From [Mycobacterium] fortunisiensis (GTDB lineage: Bacteria > Actinomycetota > Actinomycetes > Mycobacteriales > Mycobacteriaceae), in assembly GCF_019050325.1 (NCBI RefSeq), contig NZ_VOMB01000026.1, positions 1-64,000 of the forward strand: a stretch of 64,000 bases of DNA. Reading direction: 5' to 3'. The position numbers were made by a program, and so were the translations under genes. This document shows positions 8,734 through 17,647 of the stretch, one piece after another. The stretch's first letter is position 1, and each line of letters starts with the position of its first letter. The notes beneath the pieces were generated by a model. The model had not been told where the DNA came from. It ran no database searches and saw nothing but the letters and a program-made list of their open reading frames with translations.

Positions 8734-8747
8734 ACCAAGCACTTGCT
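8734..8747. promoter_or_regulatory. KstR2 operator between fadE30 and fadD3
   Basis: ACCAAGCACTTGCT fits the published KstR2 consensus AnCAAGnnCTTGnT at every fixed position. It lies midway between the divergent fadE30 (8717) and fadD3 (8763) starts, so a single dimer can repress both. KstR2 responds to HIP-CoA, the product of FadD3. The kstR2 gene itself is not in this window. Confidence 0.92.
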
Positions 8748-8762
8748 TTGTTAGGGGAGTCG

Positions 8763-10358
8763 ATGGCCTGGGCACACCACCCGCTCGCGGGGCAAGACCG
8801 CCGCACCGTGCCGGCGGTGCTGGACCGTATTGCCGAGCAGTTTTCCGACCACGACGCCCTGGTCACCGCCGACGGCGCCGGCGATTCAGCCGGTGCCGTT
8901 CGCCGGCTCACGTACTCCCAGCTGCGTGACGAGGTCCGTCGAGCCGCCGCGGCGATGATCGACCTCGGCGTCGAACCCGGCGACCGGGTAGCCATCTGGT
9001 CCCCCAACACCTGGCACTGGGTGGTGGCCTGCCTGGCCACCCACTACGCCGGTGCGGTGATGGTGCCGCTGAACACCCGCTACACCGCCAGCGAGGCCAC
9101 CGACATCCTGGCCCGCACCAACGCCCCGCTGCTGATCGCCTCGGGCGAGTTCCTCGGCGCCGACCGCGCCGCCGAACTGGACCGGGACGCACTGCCCGCT
9201 CTGAAGCACATCGTGCGCGTTCCGATCGAGAAGGACGACGGAACCTGGGACGAGTTCGTCGCGCGGGGGACCGACCTTGATGCCGTGGACGCCCGCGCTG
9301 CCGCAGTGCAGCCCGACGACGTCTCCGACATCCTGTTCACCTCCGGCACCACCGGACGCAGCAAGGGGGTGCGGTGCGCGCACCGCCAGTCGCTCGACGG
9401 GTCGGCGGCCTGGGCCGAGTGCGGGCAGGTCACCAGCGCCGACCGCTACCTGTGCATCAACCCGTTCTTCCACAACTTCGGCTACAAGGCCGGCATCCTG
9501 GCCTGCCTGCAGACCGGCGCAACGCTGTACCCGGTGCTCACCTTCAACCCCGAGCAGGTCCTGAAAACCATTGCCGAACAGCGTATTACCGTTCTGCCGG
9601 GCCCGCCGACGATCTTCCAGACCCTGCTGGACCACCCGAACCGCACCGACTACGACCTGTCCTCGCTGCGCTTCTCGGTGACCGGTGCGGCCGTCGTCCC
9701 GGTGGTGTTGATCGAGCGGATGCAATCCGAACTCGACATCGACATCGTGCTGACCGCCTACGGGCTGACCGAGGCCGCCGGATTCGGCACCATGTGCCGT
9801 CCCGACGACGACGCCCTCACCGTGGCCACCACGTGCGGCCGGCCGATCGCGGATTTCGAGCTGCGACTGGACGATTCGGGCGAGGTGCTACTGCGCGGAC
9901 CGAACGTGATGCTCGGCTACCTCGATGACCCGCAGGCCACCGCGACGGCCATCGACGCCGGCGGCTGGCTGCACACCGGCGACATCGGCACGCTGGATGC
10001 CCGCGGCAACCTGACCATCACCGACCGGCTCAAGGACATGTACATCTGCGGCGGATTCAACGTCTACCCGGCCGAGATCGAGCAGGTGCTGGCCCGGCTG
10101 GACGGGGTGTCCGAGTCCGCGGTGATCGGTGTTCCCGACGAACGTCTCGGCGAGGTCGGCAAGGCCTTCGTGGTGCTCAAACCCGGGGTCGAACTCGATG
10201 AGGCTGCCGTGATCGCCCACGCCCGTGAGCATCTGGCGAACTTCAAGGTGCCGCGGTCGGTGGAGTTCCTCGACGTGTTGCCGCGAAATCCGGGCGGCAA
10301 GGTGATCAAGCCGGTATTGCGCAGCAAAGGAACCCGAGAAGGGGTGCAATGGACCTGA
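8763..10358 (+). CDS. fadD3: HIP-CoA synthetase FadD3
   Basis: This 531-residue acyl-CoA synthetase has the P-loop-like TSGTTGRSKG near 193-202, the YGLTEAAG adenylate motif, TGDIG, DRLKDMYICGGFNVYP, and catalytic Lys513 in NPGGKVIK. FadD3 activates the HIP propionate acid left after steroid A/B-ring removal, and its product relieves KstR2 repression. ATG at 8763 follows AGGGGAG; the open frame upstream is non-coding. The 3' end overlaps fadE31 by 10 bases. Gene order with fadE30 and fadE31-33 matches Rv3561. Confidence 0.93.
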   Translation: MAWAHHPLAGQDRRTVPAVLDRIAEQFSDHDALVTADGAGDSAGAVRRLTYSQLRDEVRRAAAAMIDLGVEPGDRVAIWSPNTWHWVVACLATHYAGAVMVPLNTRYTASEATDILARTNAPLLIASGEFLGADRAAELDRDALPALKHIVRVPIEKDDGTWDEFVARGTDLDAVDARAAAVQPDDVSDILFTSGTTGRSKGVRCAHRQSLDGSAAWAECGQVTSADRYLCINPFFHNFGYKAGILACLQTGATLYPVLTFNPEQVLKTIAEQRITVLPGPPTIFQTLLDHPNRTDYDLSSLRFSVTGAAVVPVVLIERMQSELDIDIVLTAYGLTEAAGFGTMCRPDDDALTVATTCGRPIADFELRLDDSGEVLLRGPNVMLGYLDDPQATATAIDAGGWLHTGDIGTLDARGNLTITDRLKDMYICGGFNVYPAEIEQVLARLDGVSESAVIGVPDERLGEVGKAFVVLKPGVELDEAAVIAHAREHLANFKVPRSVEFLDVLPRNPGGKVIKPVLRSKGTREGVQWT

Positions 10359-11494
10359 AATTCGATGACGAGACCGAGGCCTTTCGCGCCGAGGTCCGCG
10401 AATTCCTGACGGCAAATCGGGACTCCTTCCCGACGAAGTCGTACGACACGCTCGAAGGTTTCGAACAGCATCGCCGTTGGGACAAGGTGCTTTTCGATGC
10501 CGGCCTGTCGGTGATCGCCTGGCCCGAGGAGTACGGCGGCCGCGACGCCACCCTGCTGCAGTGGGTGGTGTTCGAGGAGGAGTACTTCTACGCCGGTGCG
10601 CCCGGACGAGCCAGCGCCAACGGCACCGCGATGCTGGCGCCGACCCTCTTCGCGCACGGCACCCAAGAGCAACTGCAACGCGTGCTGCCGAAAATGGCCA
10701 GCGGCGAGGAGATCTGGGCCCAGGCCTGGTCAGAGCCCGAGTCAGGCAGTGACCTGGCCTCGCTGCGGTCGACGGCCACCAAGGTCGACGGTGGTTGGAA
10801 GCTCAACGGGCAGAAGATCTGGAGCTCACGGGCACCGTTCGGGGAGCGGGGCTTCGGCCTGTTCCGGTCCGACCCGGAGGCCCAGCGCCACAAGGGCCTG
10901 ACGTACTTCATGTTCGACCTCAAGGCGCCCGGAATCACCGTGCGACCGATCGCCCAGCTGGGCGGCGACACCGGCTTCGGTGAGATCTTCCTCGACGACG
11001 TGTTCGTGCCGGACAACGACGTCATCGGCGGTGTGCACGACGGCTGGAGCGCTGCGATGAGCACGTCGAGCAACGAGCGCGGCATGTCGCTGCGCAGCCC
11101 CGCACGCTTCGTGGCGCCGGCGCAGCGTCTGGTGTCAATGTGGAAAGACAACCCCGATCCGGTGTTCACCGACCGGGTGGCCGACGCCTGGATCAAGGCC
11201 CAGTCCTACCGGCTGCACACCTTCGGCACCGTCACCCGGCTGGCCAACGGCGGCGAACTGGGTGCCGAGTCGTCGGTGACCAAGGTGTTCTGGTCCGACC
11301 TGGACGTGGCCCTGCACCAGACTGCCCTGGACATGCAGGGACCCGACGCCGAACTCGCCGACAACTGGACCGAAGGCTTGCTGTTCGCGCTCGGCGGCCC
11401 GATCTACGCCGGTACCAATGAAATCCAGCGCAACATCATCGCCGAGCGCCTGCTCGGATTGCCGCGGGAGCCGAAGTTGGGGGTCAAGGCGTGA
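10349..11494 (+). CDS. fadE31: Acyl-CoA dehydrogenase FadE31
   Basis: The 381-residue ACAD has the full-length catalytic architecture: WSEPESGSDLASL and LNGQKIWSS in the middle domain, and YAGTNEIQRNIIAERLLGLPR at the C-terminus. The FadE31 subunit is reported to pair with FadE32 or FadE33 as an alpha2-beta2 heterotetramer acting on late cholesterol-ring CoA esters. Start ATG 10349 is inside the fadD3 end; its TGA overlaps the fadE32 GTG by 4 bases, so subunits are made in coupled fashion. Confidence 0.9.
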   Translation: MDLKFDDETEAFRAEVREFLTANRDSFPTKSYDTLEGFEQHRRWDKVLFDAGLSVIAWPEEYGGRDATLLQWVVFEEEYFYAGAPGRASANGTAMLAPTLFAHGTQEQLQRVLPKMASGEEIWAQAWSEPESGSDLASLRSTATKVDGGWKLNGQKIWSSRAPFGERGFGLFRSDPEAQRHKGLTYFMFDLKAPGITVRPIAQLGGDTGFGEIFLDDVFVPDNDVIGGVHDGWSAAMSTSSNERGMSLRSPARFVAPAQRLVSMWKDNPDPVFTDRVADAWIKAQSYRLHTFGTVTRLANGGELGAESSVTKVFWSDLDVALHQTALDMQGPDAELADNWTEGLLFALGGPIYAGTNEIQRNIIAERLLGLPREPKLGVKA

Positions 11495-12459
11495 ACTTCG
11501 AGATCGACGAACAGCAGCGGGATTTCGCAGCCAGCATCGACGCGGCGCTGAGTGCCGCGGATGTGCCCGCCGCGATACGGGCCTGGGGCGACGGCGACAC
11601 CGCGCCCGGGCGCAAGGTGTGGGCACAGTTGACCGACCTGGGCGTGACCGCACTGCTGGTGCCAGAGAAGTTCGACGGCATCGAGGCCAGCCCGGTCGAC
11701 CTGGTGGTGGCGCTGGAGCGGCTCGGCTACTGGGCCGTGCCCGGCCCGGTCACCGAATCCATTGCGGTGGCACCGGTTCTGCTGGCGAACGACGACAGGT
11801 CCGCGCAACTCGCATCGGGCGAGCTCATCACCACGGTCGCCATGCCGCCGCAGGTGCCCCGGGCCGTCAACGCCGACGTGGCCGGACTGACCCTGCTGGC
11901 AGCCGACGGACAGGTCGGCGACGCGAGCGTCGACGTGCAGGCCGGGGCCGGACACGATTCCGTCGACCCCACCCGAAAGCTGTTCGACGTCACCGCATCC
12001 GGCGAGACCCAGGCCGCCGATACCGCACGGGCCTACGAGTTCGGCGTCCTGGCGACTGCCGCCCAGCTCGTCGGCGCCGGCCAGGCGATGCTGGACCAGT
12101 CGGTCGAATACGCCAAGCAGCGTGCCCAGTTCGGCCGGATCATCGGCTCGTACCAGGCCATCAAGCACAAGCTGGCCGATGTGCACATCGCCGTCGAACT
12201 GGCCCGGCCCCTGATCTACGGTGCGGCGTTGTCGCTGACTGACGGGTCACCGGACACCGCGCGTGACATCAGCGCCGCCAAGGTGGCCGCCGCCGACGCC
12301 GCGCTGCTCGCGGCCCGTTCGGCGCTGCAGACCCACGGCGCCATCGGCTTCACCCAGGAACACGACTTGTCCCTGTCACTGCTGCGGGTGCAGGCCCTGC
12401 GAAGTGCCTGGGGCGATCCGAGTCTGCACCGTCGTCGGGTACTGGAGGCCCTCTCATGA
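11491..12459 (+). CDS. fadE32: Acyl-CoA dehydrogenase subunit FadE32
   Basis: This 322-residue protein is shorter than a classic ACAD, which is normal for the second subunit of actinobacterial heteromeric enzymes. The recognisable part is the C-terminal helical domain (YAKQRAQFGRIIGSYQAIKHKLADVH, HGAIGFTQEHDL); it lacks the NEIQRN tail of FadE31. GTG at 11491 overlaps the fadE31 stop and its own stop overlaps fadE33 (ATGA). Position matches Rv3563 of the KstR2 regulon. Confidence 0.88.
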   Translation: MNFEIDEQQRDFAASIDAALSAADVPAAIRAWGDGDTAPGRKVWAQLTDLGVTALLVPEKFDGIEASPVDLVVALERLGYWAVPGPVTESIAVAPVLLANDDRSAQLASGELITTVAMPPQVPRAVNADVAGLTLLAADGQVGDASVDVQAGAGHDSVDPTRKLFDVTASGETQAADTARAYEFGVLATAAQLVGAGQAMLDQSVEYAKQRAQFGRIIGSYQAIKHKLADVHIAVELARPLIYGAALSLTDGSPDTARDISAAKVAAADAALLAARSALQTHGAIGFTQEHDLSLSLLRVQALRSAWGDPSLHRRRVLEALS

Positions 12460-13391
12460 GCGAAGAACGCCAACTGCTGCGCGAAACCGTCGCCGCGCTG
12501 GTCGACAAACACGCCTCGCCGGAGGCGGTGCGCACGGCGATGGCATCCGAACGCGGCTACGACGAAAAGCTGTGGGCCCTGCTGTGCGAGCAGGTCGGTG
12601 CGGCTGCGCTCGTCGTCCCCGAGGAGCTCGGCGGCGCCGGAGGCGAACTCGCCGACGCCGCAGTGGTTCTCGAAGAGCTCGGCAAGGCCCTGGTGCCGAC
12701 CCCGCTGCTGGGTACCACGCTGGCCGAGCTCGCCCTGCTGGCCGTCGACGACCATGAACCACTCGAAGCTCTCGCCGAGGGCACCTCGATCGGCGCCGTG
12801 GTTTTCGACGCCGATTACGTCATCAACGGTGACGTCGCCGACGTCGTCATCGCGGCCGACGGCGAGAACCTGACCCGCTGGACCACCTTCACCGCCACTC
12901 CCAAGACCACCATGGATCTGACCCGCCGGCTGTCCGCGGTGATCCCCGGTGACACCGCCGCACTCGGTACCGATCCCGGCCTGGCCGACACCGCGGCCCT
13001 GCTGCTGGCCGCCGAACAGATCGGGGCCGCGTCGCGCTGCCTGGACCTGACCGTGGCCTACACCAAGGACCGCGTCCAGTTCGGCCGCCCCATCGGCAGC
13101 TTCCAGGCACTCAAGCACCGCATGGCTGACCTTTACGTCAGGGTGGCCTCGGCTCGGGCCGTGGTCAACGACGCCATCGCCGCGCCGTCGTCCACCTCGG
13201 CTTCGCTGGCCCGCTACTTCGCCAGCGAAGCCCTGTCCGCGGTGACCGCCGAGGCCATCCAGCTGCACGGCGGCATCGCGATCACCTGGGAAAGCGACAT
13301 CCAGCTGTACTTCAAGCGGGCCCACGGCAGCGCCCAGTTGCTCGGTCCGCCGCGTCAGCAATTGCGCCGGCTCGAAGCCGAGGTGTTCTGA
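12456..13391 (+). CDS. fadE33: Acyl-CoA dehydrogenase subunit FadE33
   Basis: The 311-residue short ACAD subunit ends the fadD3 operon. It has YTKDRVQFGRPIGSFQALKHRMADLY and HGGIAITWESDIQLYFKR near the C-terminus, typical of the FAD-facing helices, and no independent catalytic tail. It is expected to partner FadE31 in place of FadE32. ATGA overlap with fadE32 shows tight coupling. A 63-base palindromic element 13 bases after its stop could end the transcript. Confidence 0.88.
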   Translation: MSEERQLLRETVAALVDKHASPEAVRTAMASERGYDEKLWALLCEQVGAAALVVPEELGGAGGELADAAVVLEELGKALVPTPLLGTTLAELALLAVDDHEPLEALAEGTSIGAVVFDADYVINGDVADVVIAADGENLTRWTTFTATPKTTMDLTRRLSAVIPGDTAALGTDPGLADTAALLLAAEQIGAASRCLDLTVAYTKDRVQFGRPIGSFQALKHRMADLYVRVASARAVVNDAIAAPSSTSASLARYFASEALSAVTAEAIQLHGGIAITWESDIQLYFKRAHGSAQLLGPPRQQLRRLEAEVF

Positions 13392-13404
13392 CGCTGCGCC
13401 CTCT

Positions 13405-13467
13405 CGCCGAAACGGCATTCCGGCAGGTGCTCACTCGCACTTTCTCTGCTGGAATGCGGTTTCGGCG
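13405..13467. repeat. 63-base palindromic element, copy 1 (hairpin/possible terminator)
   Basis: Two 22-base arms (13405-13426 and 13446-13467) are inverted copies with 20 of 22 positions complementary, one further position being a G-U wobble in RNA. The loop is 19 bases. The left arm begins CGCCGAAACGGCATTCCGGC. A second element of exactly the same arm and loop lengths lies at 39007-39069. It sits between fadE33 and the aminotransferase gene and would fold into a strong hairpin without a T tract. Confidence 0.75.
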
Positions 13468-13496
13468 GTGAGATCAGCGTTGCTAACCTCACTTTG

Positions 13497-14654
13497 ATGA
13501 CCGATCACGTCGCACTGCGAGCCGGGATTCCGCCGTTTCACGTCATGGACGTGTGGCTGGCCGCGGCCGAACGCCAACGCACACACGGCGACTTGGTCAA
13601 TCTCTCGGCCGGTCAACCCAGCGCCGGAGCGCCGACGGCGGTGCGCGACGCCGCCGTGGCCGCGCTGAACCAGGGCGCACTCGGCTACACCGTCGCACTC
13701 GGCATCCCCGAGCTGCGTGCCGAGATCGCCGCGTCCTACCGCAAGTACGACGTCGAGGTGAGCGTCGACGAAGTGGTACTCACCACCGGGTCATCCGGCG
13801 GATTCCTGCTGACCTTCCTGGCCTGCTTCGACGCCGGCGACCGGGTGGCGATCGCCAGTCCCGGCTACCCCTGTTACCGCAACATCCTCACCGCGCTGGG
13901 CTGCGAGGTGGTCGAGATGCCCTGCGGGCCCGAGACCCGGTTCCAGCCGACGGTCGCGATGCTCGAGGCGCTCGATCCCCCGGTGGCCGGGGTGATCGTC
14001 GCCAGCCCGGCCAACCCGACCGGCACTGTCATTCCGCCCGACGAGCTCGCTGCGATCGCGACCTGGTGTGACGCTTCCGGCGTCCGGCTCATCAGCGACG
14101 AGGTCTACCACGGCCTGGTCTACCCTGGTGCGCCGGAGACCAGCTGCGCCTGGCAGACATCACGAAATGCCGTGGTGGTGAACAGCTTCTCGAAGTACTT
14201 CGCGATGACCGGCTGGCGGCTGGGCTGGTTGCTGGTGCCGACCGAACTGCAGCGCGCGGTCGACCGGCTCACCGGCAACTTCACCATCTGCCCGCCCGCG
14301 CTGGCCCAGCACGCCGCGGTGGCGGCATTCACGCCCGAAGCGCTGGCCGAGGCCGAAGGCCTGCTGTCGCATTACGGCGACAACCGGGCGCTGCTGCTGG
14401 ACGGCCTGCGCGGCATCGGCATCGATCGACTGGCCCCGACCGACGGCGCCTTCTACGTGTACGCCGACGTCAGCCAGTACACCGACGACTCCTTGGTCTG
14501 GTGCTCAAAGCTGCTGGCCGACACCGGGGTTGCCATTGCTCCGGGCATCGACTTCGACACCGTGCGGGGCGGCTCCTACGTCCGACTGTCGTTCGCCGGC
14601 CCGACCAGCGACATCGAAGAGGCGCTGCGCCGAATCGGTTCGTGGCTGGGCTGA
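13497..14654 (+). CDS. aspB: Class I/II aminotransferase (AspB-like)
   Basis: The 385-residue PLP enzyme has ANPTGTV near 172-178, the Asp/Tyr pair DEVYHGL near 201-207, and the Schiff-base Lys233 in NSFSKYFAMTGWRLGW. It is the positional match of Rv3565, annotated aspB in M. tuberculosis; that symbol reflects naming there and not proven aspartate specificity. A TTG one codon upstream is possible, but ATG at 13497 is preferred. It lies downstream of the fadE33 hairpin and probably has its own promoter. The MFS gene converges on it with a 6-base gap. Confidence 0.82.
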   Translation: MTDHVALRAGIPPFHVMDVWLAAAERQRTHGDLVNLSAGQPSAGAPTAVRDAAVAALNQGALGYTVALGIPELRAEIAASYRKYDVEVSVDEVVLTTGSSGGFLLTFLACFDAGDRVAIASPGYPCYRNILTALGCEVVEMPCGPETRFQPTVAMLEALDPPVAGVIVASPANPTGTVIPPDELAAIATWCDASGVRLISDEVYHGLVYPGAPETSCAWQTSRNAVVVNSFSKYFAMTGWRLGWLLVPTELQRAVDRLTGNFTICPPALAQHAAVAAFTPEALAEAEGLLSHYGDNRALLLDGLRGIGIDRLAPTDGAFYVYADVSQYTDDSLVWCSKLLADTGVAIAPGIDFDTVRGGSYVRLSFAGPTSDIEEALRRIGSWLG

Positions 14655-14660
14655 ACGCCG

Positions 14661-16025
14661 TCAGGCTGAGGCTCGCGCGACGTCGTCGGCGTCGATCTGC
14701 GTCAGGTCCAGCCCTTTGGTCTCCCGGGCGAACGCCAACGCGATCAAGGTCACGAGCGCGGCCAGGGCCAGGTAGATCGCAATCGGCACCGATGAGTCAT
14801 ACCTCTCCAACAGCCACACCGCAATGATCGGGGCCAGCGACCCGGCCACGATTGCCGTCACCTGATAGCCAAGGGAGACACCGGAATAGCGCATCCGGGT
14901 GGGGAACATCTCGGACATCAGGGCCGGCTGTGGGGCGTACATCAGGGCATGGAACACCAACCCGAGCACGATCGCCGTCATGATCACCAGGTTGTCGGCG
15001 CTGTCCATCATCGGGAAGGCGAAGAACCCCCAGGCGCCGGTGCCGAGCACCCCGGCGAGGTAGACCGGCCGCCTGCCCACGCGGTCCGACAGCATGCCCA
15101 CCAACGGGATCGCGATGAAGTGCACGGCGTGTGCGACCAGCAGCCAACGCAGGATCGAACCGGTGTCAGCGTGCGCCTGAATCTTGAGATACGTGATGGA
15201 GAACGTGACCACCAGGTAGTACATGATGTTCTCGGCGAAGCGCAGCCCCATCGCGGTGACCACTCCGCGCGGGTACCGCTTCAAAACCTCGATGGCGCTG
15301 AACGCCGACGCTCTGATCTGTTCGGCTTCCTGTTGCGCGGCAACGAAGATCGGCGCATCGGTCACCTTGGTGCGGATGTAGTAGCCGATCAGCACCACCA
15401 CTGCCGACAGCCAGAACGCCACCCGCCAGCCCCACGACAGGAACTCCGCCTCCGACAGCCTGGCGGTCAGCACCAGCAGCACCACGGTGGCCAGCATGTT
15501 GCCGACCGGAACGCCGGCCTGCGGCCAGCTCGCCCAGAACCCGCGGCTGCGGTTCGGGCTGTGCTCGGCCACCAGCAGCACCGCGCCACCCCATTCGCCG
15601 CCGACGGCGAATCCCTGCAGGAAACGCAATACCACCAGCAACGTGGGCGCCCAGTACCCGATCTGGTCGAACGTGGGCAGGCAGCCCATCAGGAACGTGG
15701 CCACACCGACCAGCAGCAGCGAGAACTGCAGCAGCTTCTTACGGCCGTACTTGTCGCCGAAGTGCCCGAACACGATGCCGCCCAACGGCCGGGCCACGAA
15801 ACCCACCGCGTAGGTGACGAAGGCGGCCAGGATGGCATCGAGATCACTGCCGGCCTGGGCGAAGAAAATCTTGTTGAACACCAGGGTGGCCGCGGTGCCG
15901 TACAGGAAGAACTCGTACCACTCCACGACGGTGCCGGCCATCGAGGCGGCGACGACGCGCTTCAGGCCAGTGGTCGGTAAGTGCCCAGCGAGACCGTCCG
16001 TTGTGTTGTGATCGGCAGCACACAT
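14661..16025 (-). CDS. MFS transporter, metabolite:H+ symporter (MHS) family
   Basis: This 454-residue integral membrane protein has about 12 hydrophobic helices and MHS-type motifs: GTVVEWYEFFLYG in helix 1, GHFGDKYGRKKLL in the first cytoplasmic loop, RFLQGFAVGGEWGGA in helix 4 and SDRVGRRPVY in the second half. MHS proteins import carboxylates, shikimate, proline or betaine with protons. Substrate cannot be read from the sequence. It is followed upstream on the same strand by scoB-scoA with a 39-base gap, so import of a keto acid or dicarboxylate feeding the CoA-transferase is a reasonable inference. Confidence 0.85.
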   Translation of the reverse strand: MCAADHNTTDGLAGHLPTTGLKRVVAASMAGTVVEWYEFFLYGTAATLVFNKIFFAQAGSDLDAILAAFVTYAVGFVARPLGGIVFGHFGDKYGRKKLLQFSLLLVGVATFLMGCLPTFDQIGYWAPTLLVVLRFLQGFAVGGEWGGAVLLVAEHSPNRSRGFWASWPQAGVPVGNMLATVVLLVLTARLSEAEFLSWGWRVAFWLSAVVVLIGYYIRTKVTDAPIFVAAQQEAEQIRASAFSAIEVLKRYPRGVVTAMGLRFAENIMYYLVVTFSITYLKIQAHADTGSILRWLLVAHAVHFIAIPLVGMLSDRVGRRPVYLAGVLGTGAWGFFAFPMMDSADNLVIMTAIVLGLVFHALMYAPQPALMSEMFPTRMRYSGVSLGYQVTAIVAGSLAPIIAVWLLERYDSSVPIAIYLALAALVTLIALAFARETKGLDLTQIDADDVARASA

Positions 16026-16064
16026 GGTGTGTGAGTATGCAGGTCGCCGCGGCGTCCCCGGTAA

Positions 16065-16721
16065 CTAGCCCCTGACCAACGGCGCCCCGGTGGCTGCCTG
16101 AACCTCCTCGAAGGTGACCTCGGGCGCCGTCTCGACCAGGGTCAGGGTGCCGTCACCGGGGATGTCGATGACCGCCAGATCGGTGATGATGCGATGCACC
16201 ACGCGCTCTCCGGTCAGCGGCAGCGTGCAGCTGTCCAGGATCTTCGGCTGCCCCGACTTGTCGACATGTTCCATCAGGACGATGACCCGCCCGGCGCCGT
16301 GCACGAGGTCCATCGCCCCGCCCATGCCCTTGACCATCTTTCCCGGGACCATCCAGTTGGCGAGGTCACCGAACCGGGAGACCTGCATCCCGCCAAGGAC
16401 GGCGACATCGATGTGGCCGCCACGAATCATGCCGAACGACAACGCCGAATCGAAGAACGCGGCACCGGGCAGCACTGTGACCGTCTCCTTGCCGGCGTTG
16501 ATCAGGTTGGCATCGATCTCCTCAGGCGTCGGGTACGGGCCGGTGCCAAGGATGCCGTTCTCCGAGTGCAGGGTCACGTGCACGTCGCGGTCGAGATAGC
16601 CGGGAATCAGTGTGGGCAGGCCGATTCCGAGGTTGACGTACTGCCCGTCGGACAGCTCGCGGGCCGCGCGGGCGGCCATCTGCGCACGGGTCCAGCCTTT
16701 GGTGATCACCGAATCCGTCAT
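16065..16721 (-). CDS. scoB: 3-oxoacid CoA-transferase subunit B
   Basis: The 218-residue beta subunit carries the catalytic Glu54 in HSENGILG, which forms the CoA thioester, plus VNLGIGLPTLIP near 29-40. With ScoA it moves CoA from succinyl-CoA to acetoacetate or a related 3-oxo acid. Its ATG overlaps the scoA stop by 4 bases. A 3-oxoadipate role (PcaJ) is an alternative, since IclR regulators often govern that pathway, but no other pca genes are in view. Confidence 0.87.
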   Translation of the reverse strand: MTDSVITKGWTRAQMAARAARELSDGQYVNLGIGLPTLIPGYLDRDVHVTLHSENGILGTGPYPTPEEIDANLINAGKETVTVLPGAAFFDSALSFGMIRGGHIDVAVLGGMQVSRFGDLANWMVPGKMVKGMGGAMDLVHGAGRVIVLMEHVDKSGQPKILDSCTLPLTGERVVHRIITDLAVIDIPGDGTLTLVETAPEVTFEEVQAATGAPLVRG

Positions 16722-17485
16722 GCCGGCACCTCCGTCTCCTCGCGCACCGTGCGCTTCTCGATACGTTGTTCCTGCGGTCCCGTCTCGATGATCCGCTGGA
16801 CGAACACCCCGGGCAGATGGACAGCTTCGGGATCCAATTCGCCGGGCTCCACCAGTTTTTCGACCTCGGCGATGGTGATCCGGCCGGCCATGGCGACCAG
16901 TGGGTTGAAGTTCATCGCGGTTTTGTCGAAGACCAGGTTGCCCTGGGTGTCGCCGACGGCGGCGTGCACCAACGCGAAATCGGCCCGGATGCCGGTTTCG
17001 AGCACATAGCGCCGGCCGTCGAACTCACGGGTCTCCTTGGCCGGGGACGCGACCGCGACCGTTCCGTCGGCCGCGTACTTCCACGGCAGCCCACCGTCGG
17101 CGACCAGGGTGCCGACACCGGCCGGCGTGTAGAACGCCGGGATGCCGGCTCCGCCGGCGCGCAGCCGCTCGGCCAGGGTGCCCTGCGGAGTGAGTTCGAC
17201 TTCGAGTTCACCGGAGAGATACTGCCGGGCGAATTCCTTGTTCTCGCCGACGTAGGAGGCGGTCACCCGGCGGATACGTCCGAGGCCGAGCAGCACGCCC
17301 AGCCCCACGCCGTCGACGCCACAGTTGTTGGAGAACACCGACAGGTCACCTACGCCGGCGTCAGCCACCGCCTGGATCAGACTGTCGGGAATCCCGCACA
17401 GTCCGAAACCTCCGACCGCGAGGGTTGCGCCGTCACCGATGTCCGCGACCGCCTCGTGGACATCAGTCACCTTCTTACCGGCCAT
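16718..17485 (-). CDS. scoA: 3-oxoacid CoA-transferase subunit A
   Basis: The 255-residue alpha subunit has the family signature GGFGLCGIPDSLI near 25-37, SNNCGVDG, and the GxGxxxGG-like CoA site near the N-terminus, with FDKTAMNFNPLVAMAG in the second half. It forms the heteromeric transferase with ScoB and is the first gene of the scoA-scoB(-MFS) unit. It diverges from an IclR-type regulator across a 162-base gap that contains a 17-base palindrome, the likely operator. Confidence 0.87.
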   Translation of the reverse strand: MAGKKVTDVHEAVADIGDGATLAVGGFGLCGIPDSLIQAVADAGVGDLSVFSNNCGVDGVGLGVLLGLGRIRRVTASYVGENKEFARQYLSGELEVELTPQGTLAERLRAGGAGIPAFYTPAGVGTLVADGGLPWKYAADGTVAVASPAKETREFDGRRYVLETGIRADFALVHAAVGDTQGNLVFDKTAMNFNPLVAMAGRITIAEVEKLVEPGELDPEAVHLPGVFVQRIIETGPQEQRIEKRTVREETEVPA

Positions 17486-17616
17486 GCTCGATGCTCCTGC
17501 GTCTGCTCAGTGGATGACTTTCCCAGCCGAGGACATCACCGAAGGGCTGGTGAGCGCAAGGCCTGGTGGTTGATCGGCGACGTTGTGTCCGCTCAGGTGA
17601 CGTCCCGCGACGCCGA

Positions 17617-17633
17617 CGTCCACTGAGTGGACG
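17617..17633. promoter_or_regulatory. Perfect palindrome, candidate IclR operator
   Basis: CGTCCACTGAGTGGACG is an 8+1+8 perfect inverted repeat in the scoA-iclR intergenic region. It covers the GTG at 17627, the first possible start of the regulator, which argues for a later start at 17648. A related half-site CTCAGTGGA occurs nearer scoA (about 17507-17515). Binding is inferred from position. Confidence 0.55.
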
Positions 17634-17647
17634 CTAGAGTCGAGGCT

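Noticed and set aside
14949..15980. 343-codon plus-strand open frame
   Set aside because: Antisense to the MFS transporter; composition rich in His, Gln and Arg typical of shadows.
16065..17485. IpdAB (steroid ring hydrolase, CoA-transferase-like pair) for the scoAB genes
   Set aside because: The pair has the catalytic Glu in SENGILG and GGFGLCGIPD typical of true 3-oxoacid CoA-transferases, and sits with an IclR regulator and no KstR2 box.
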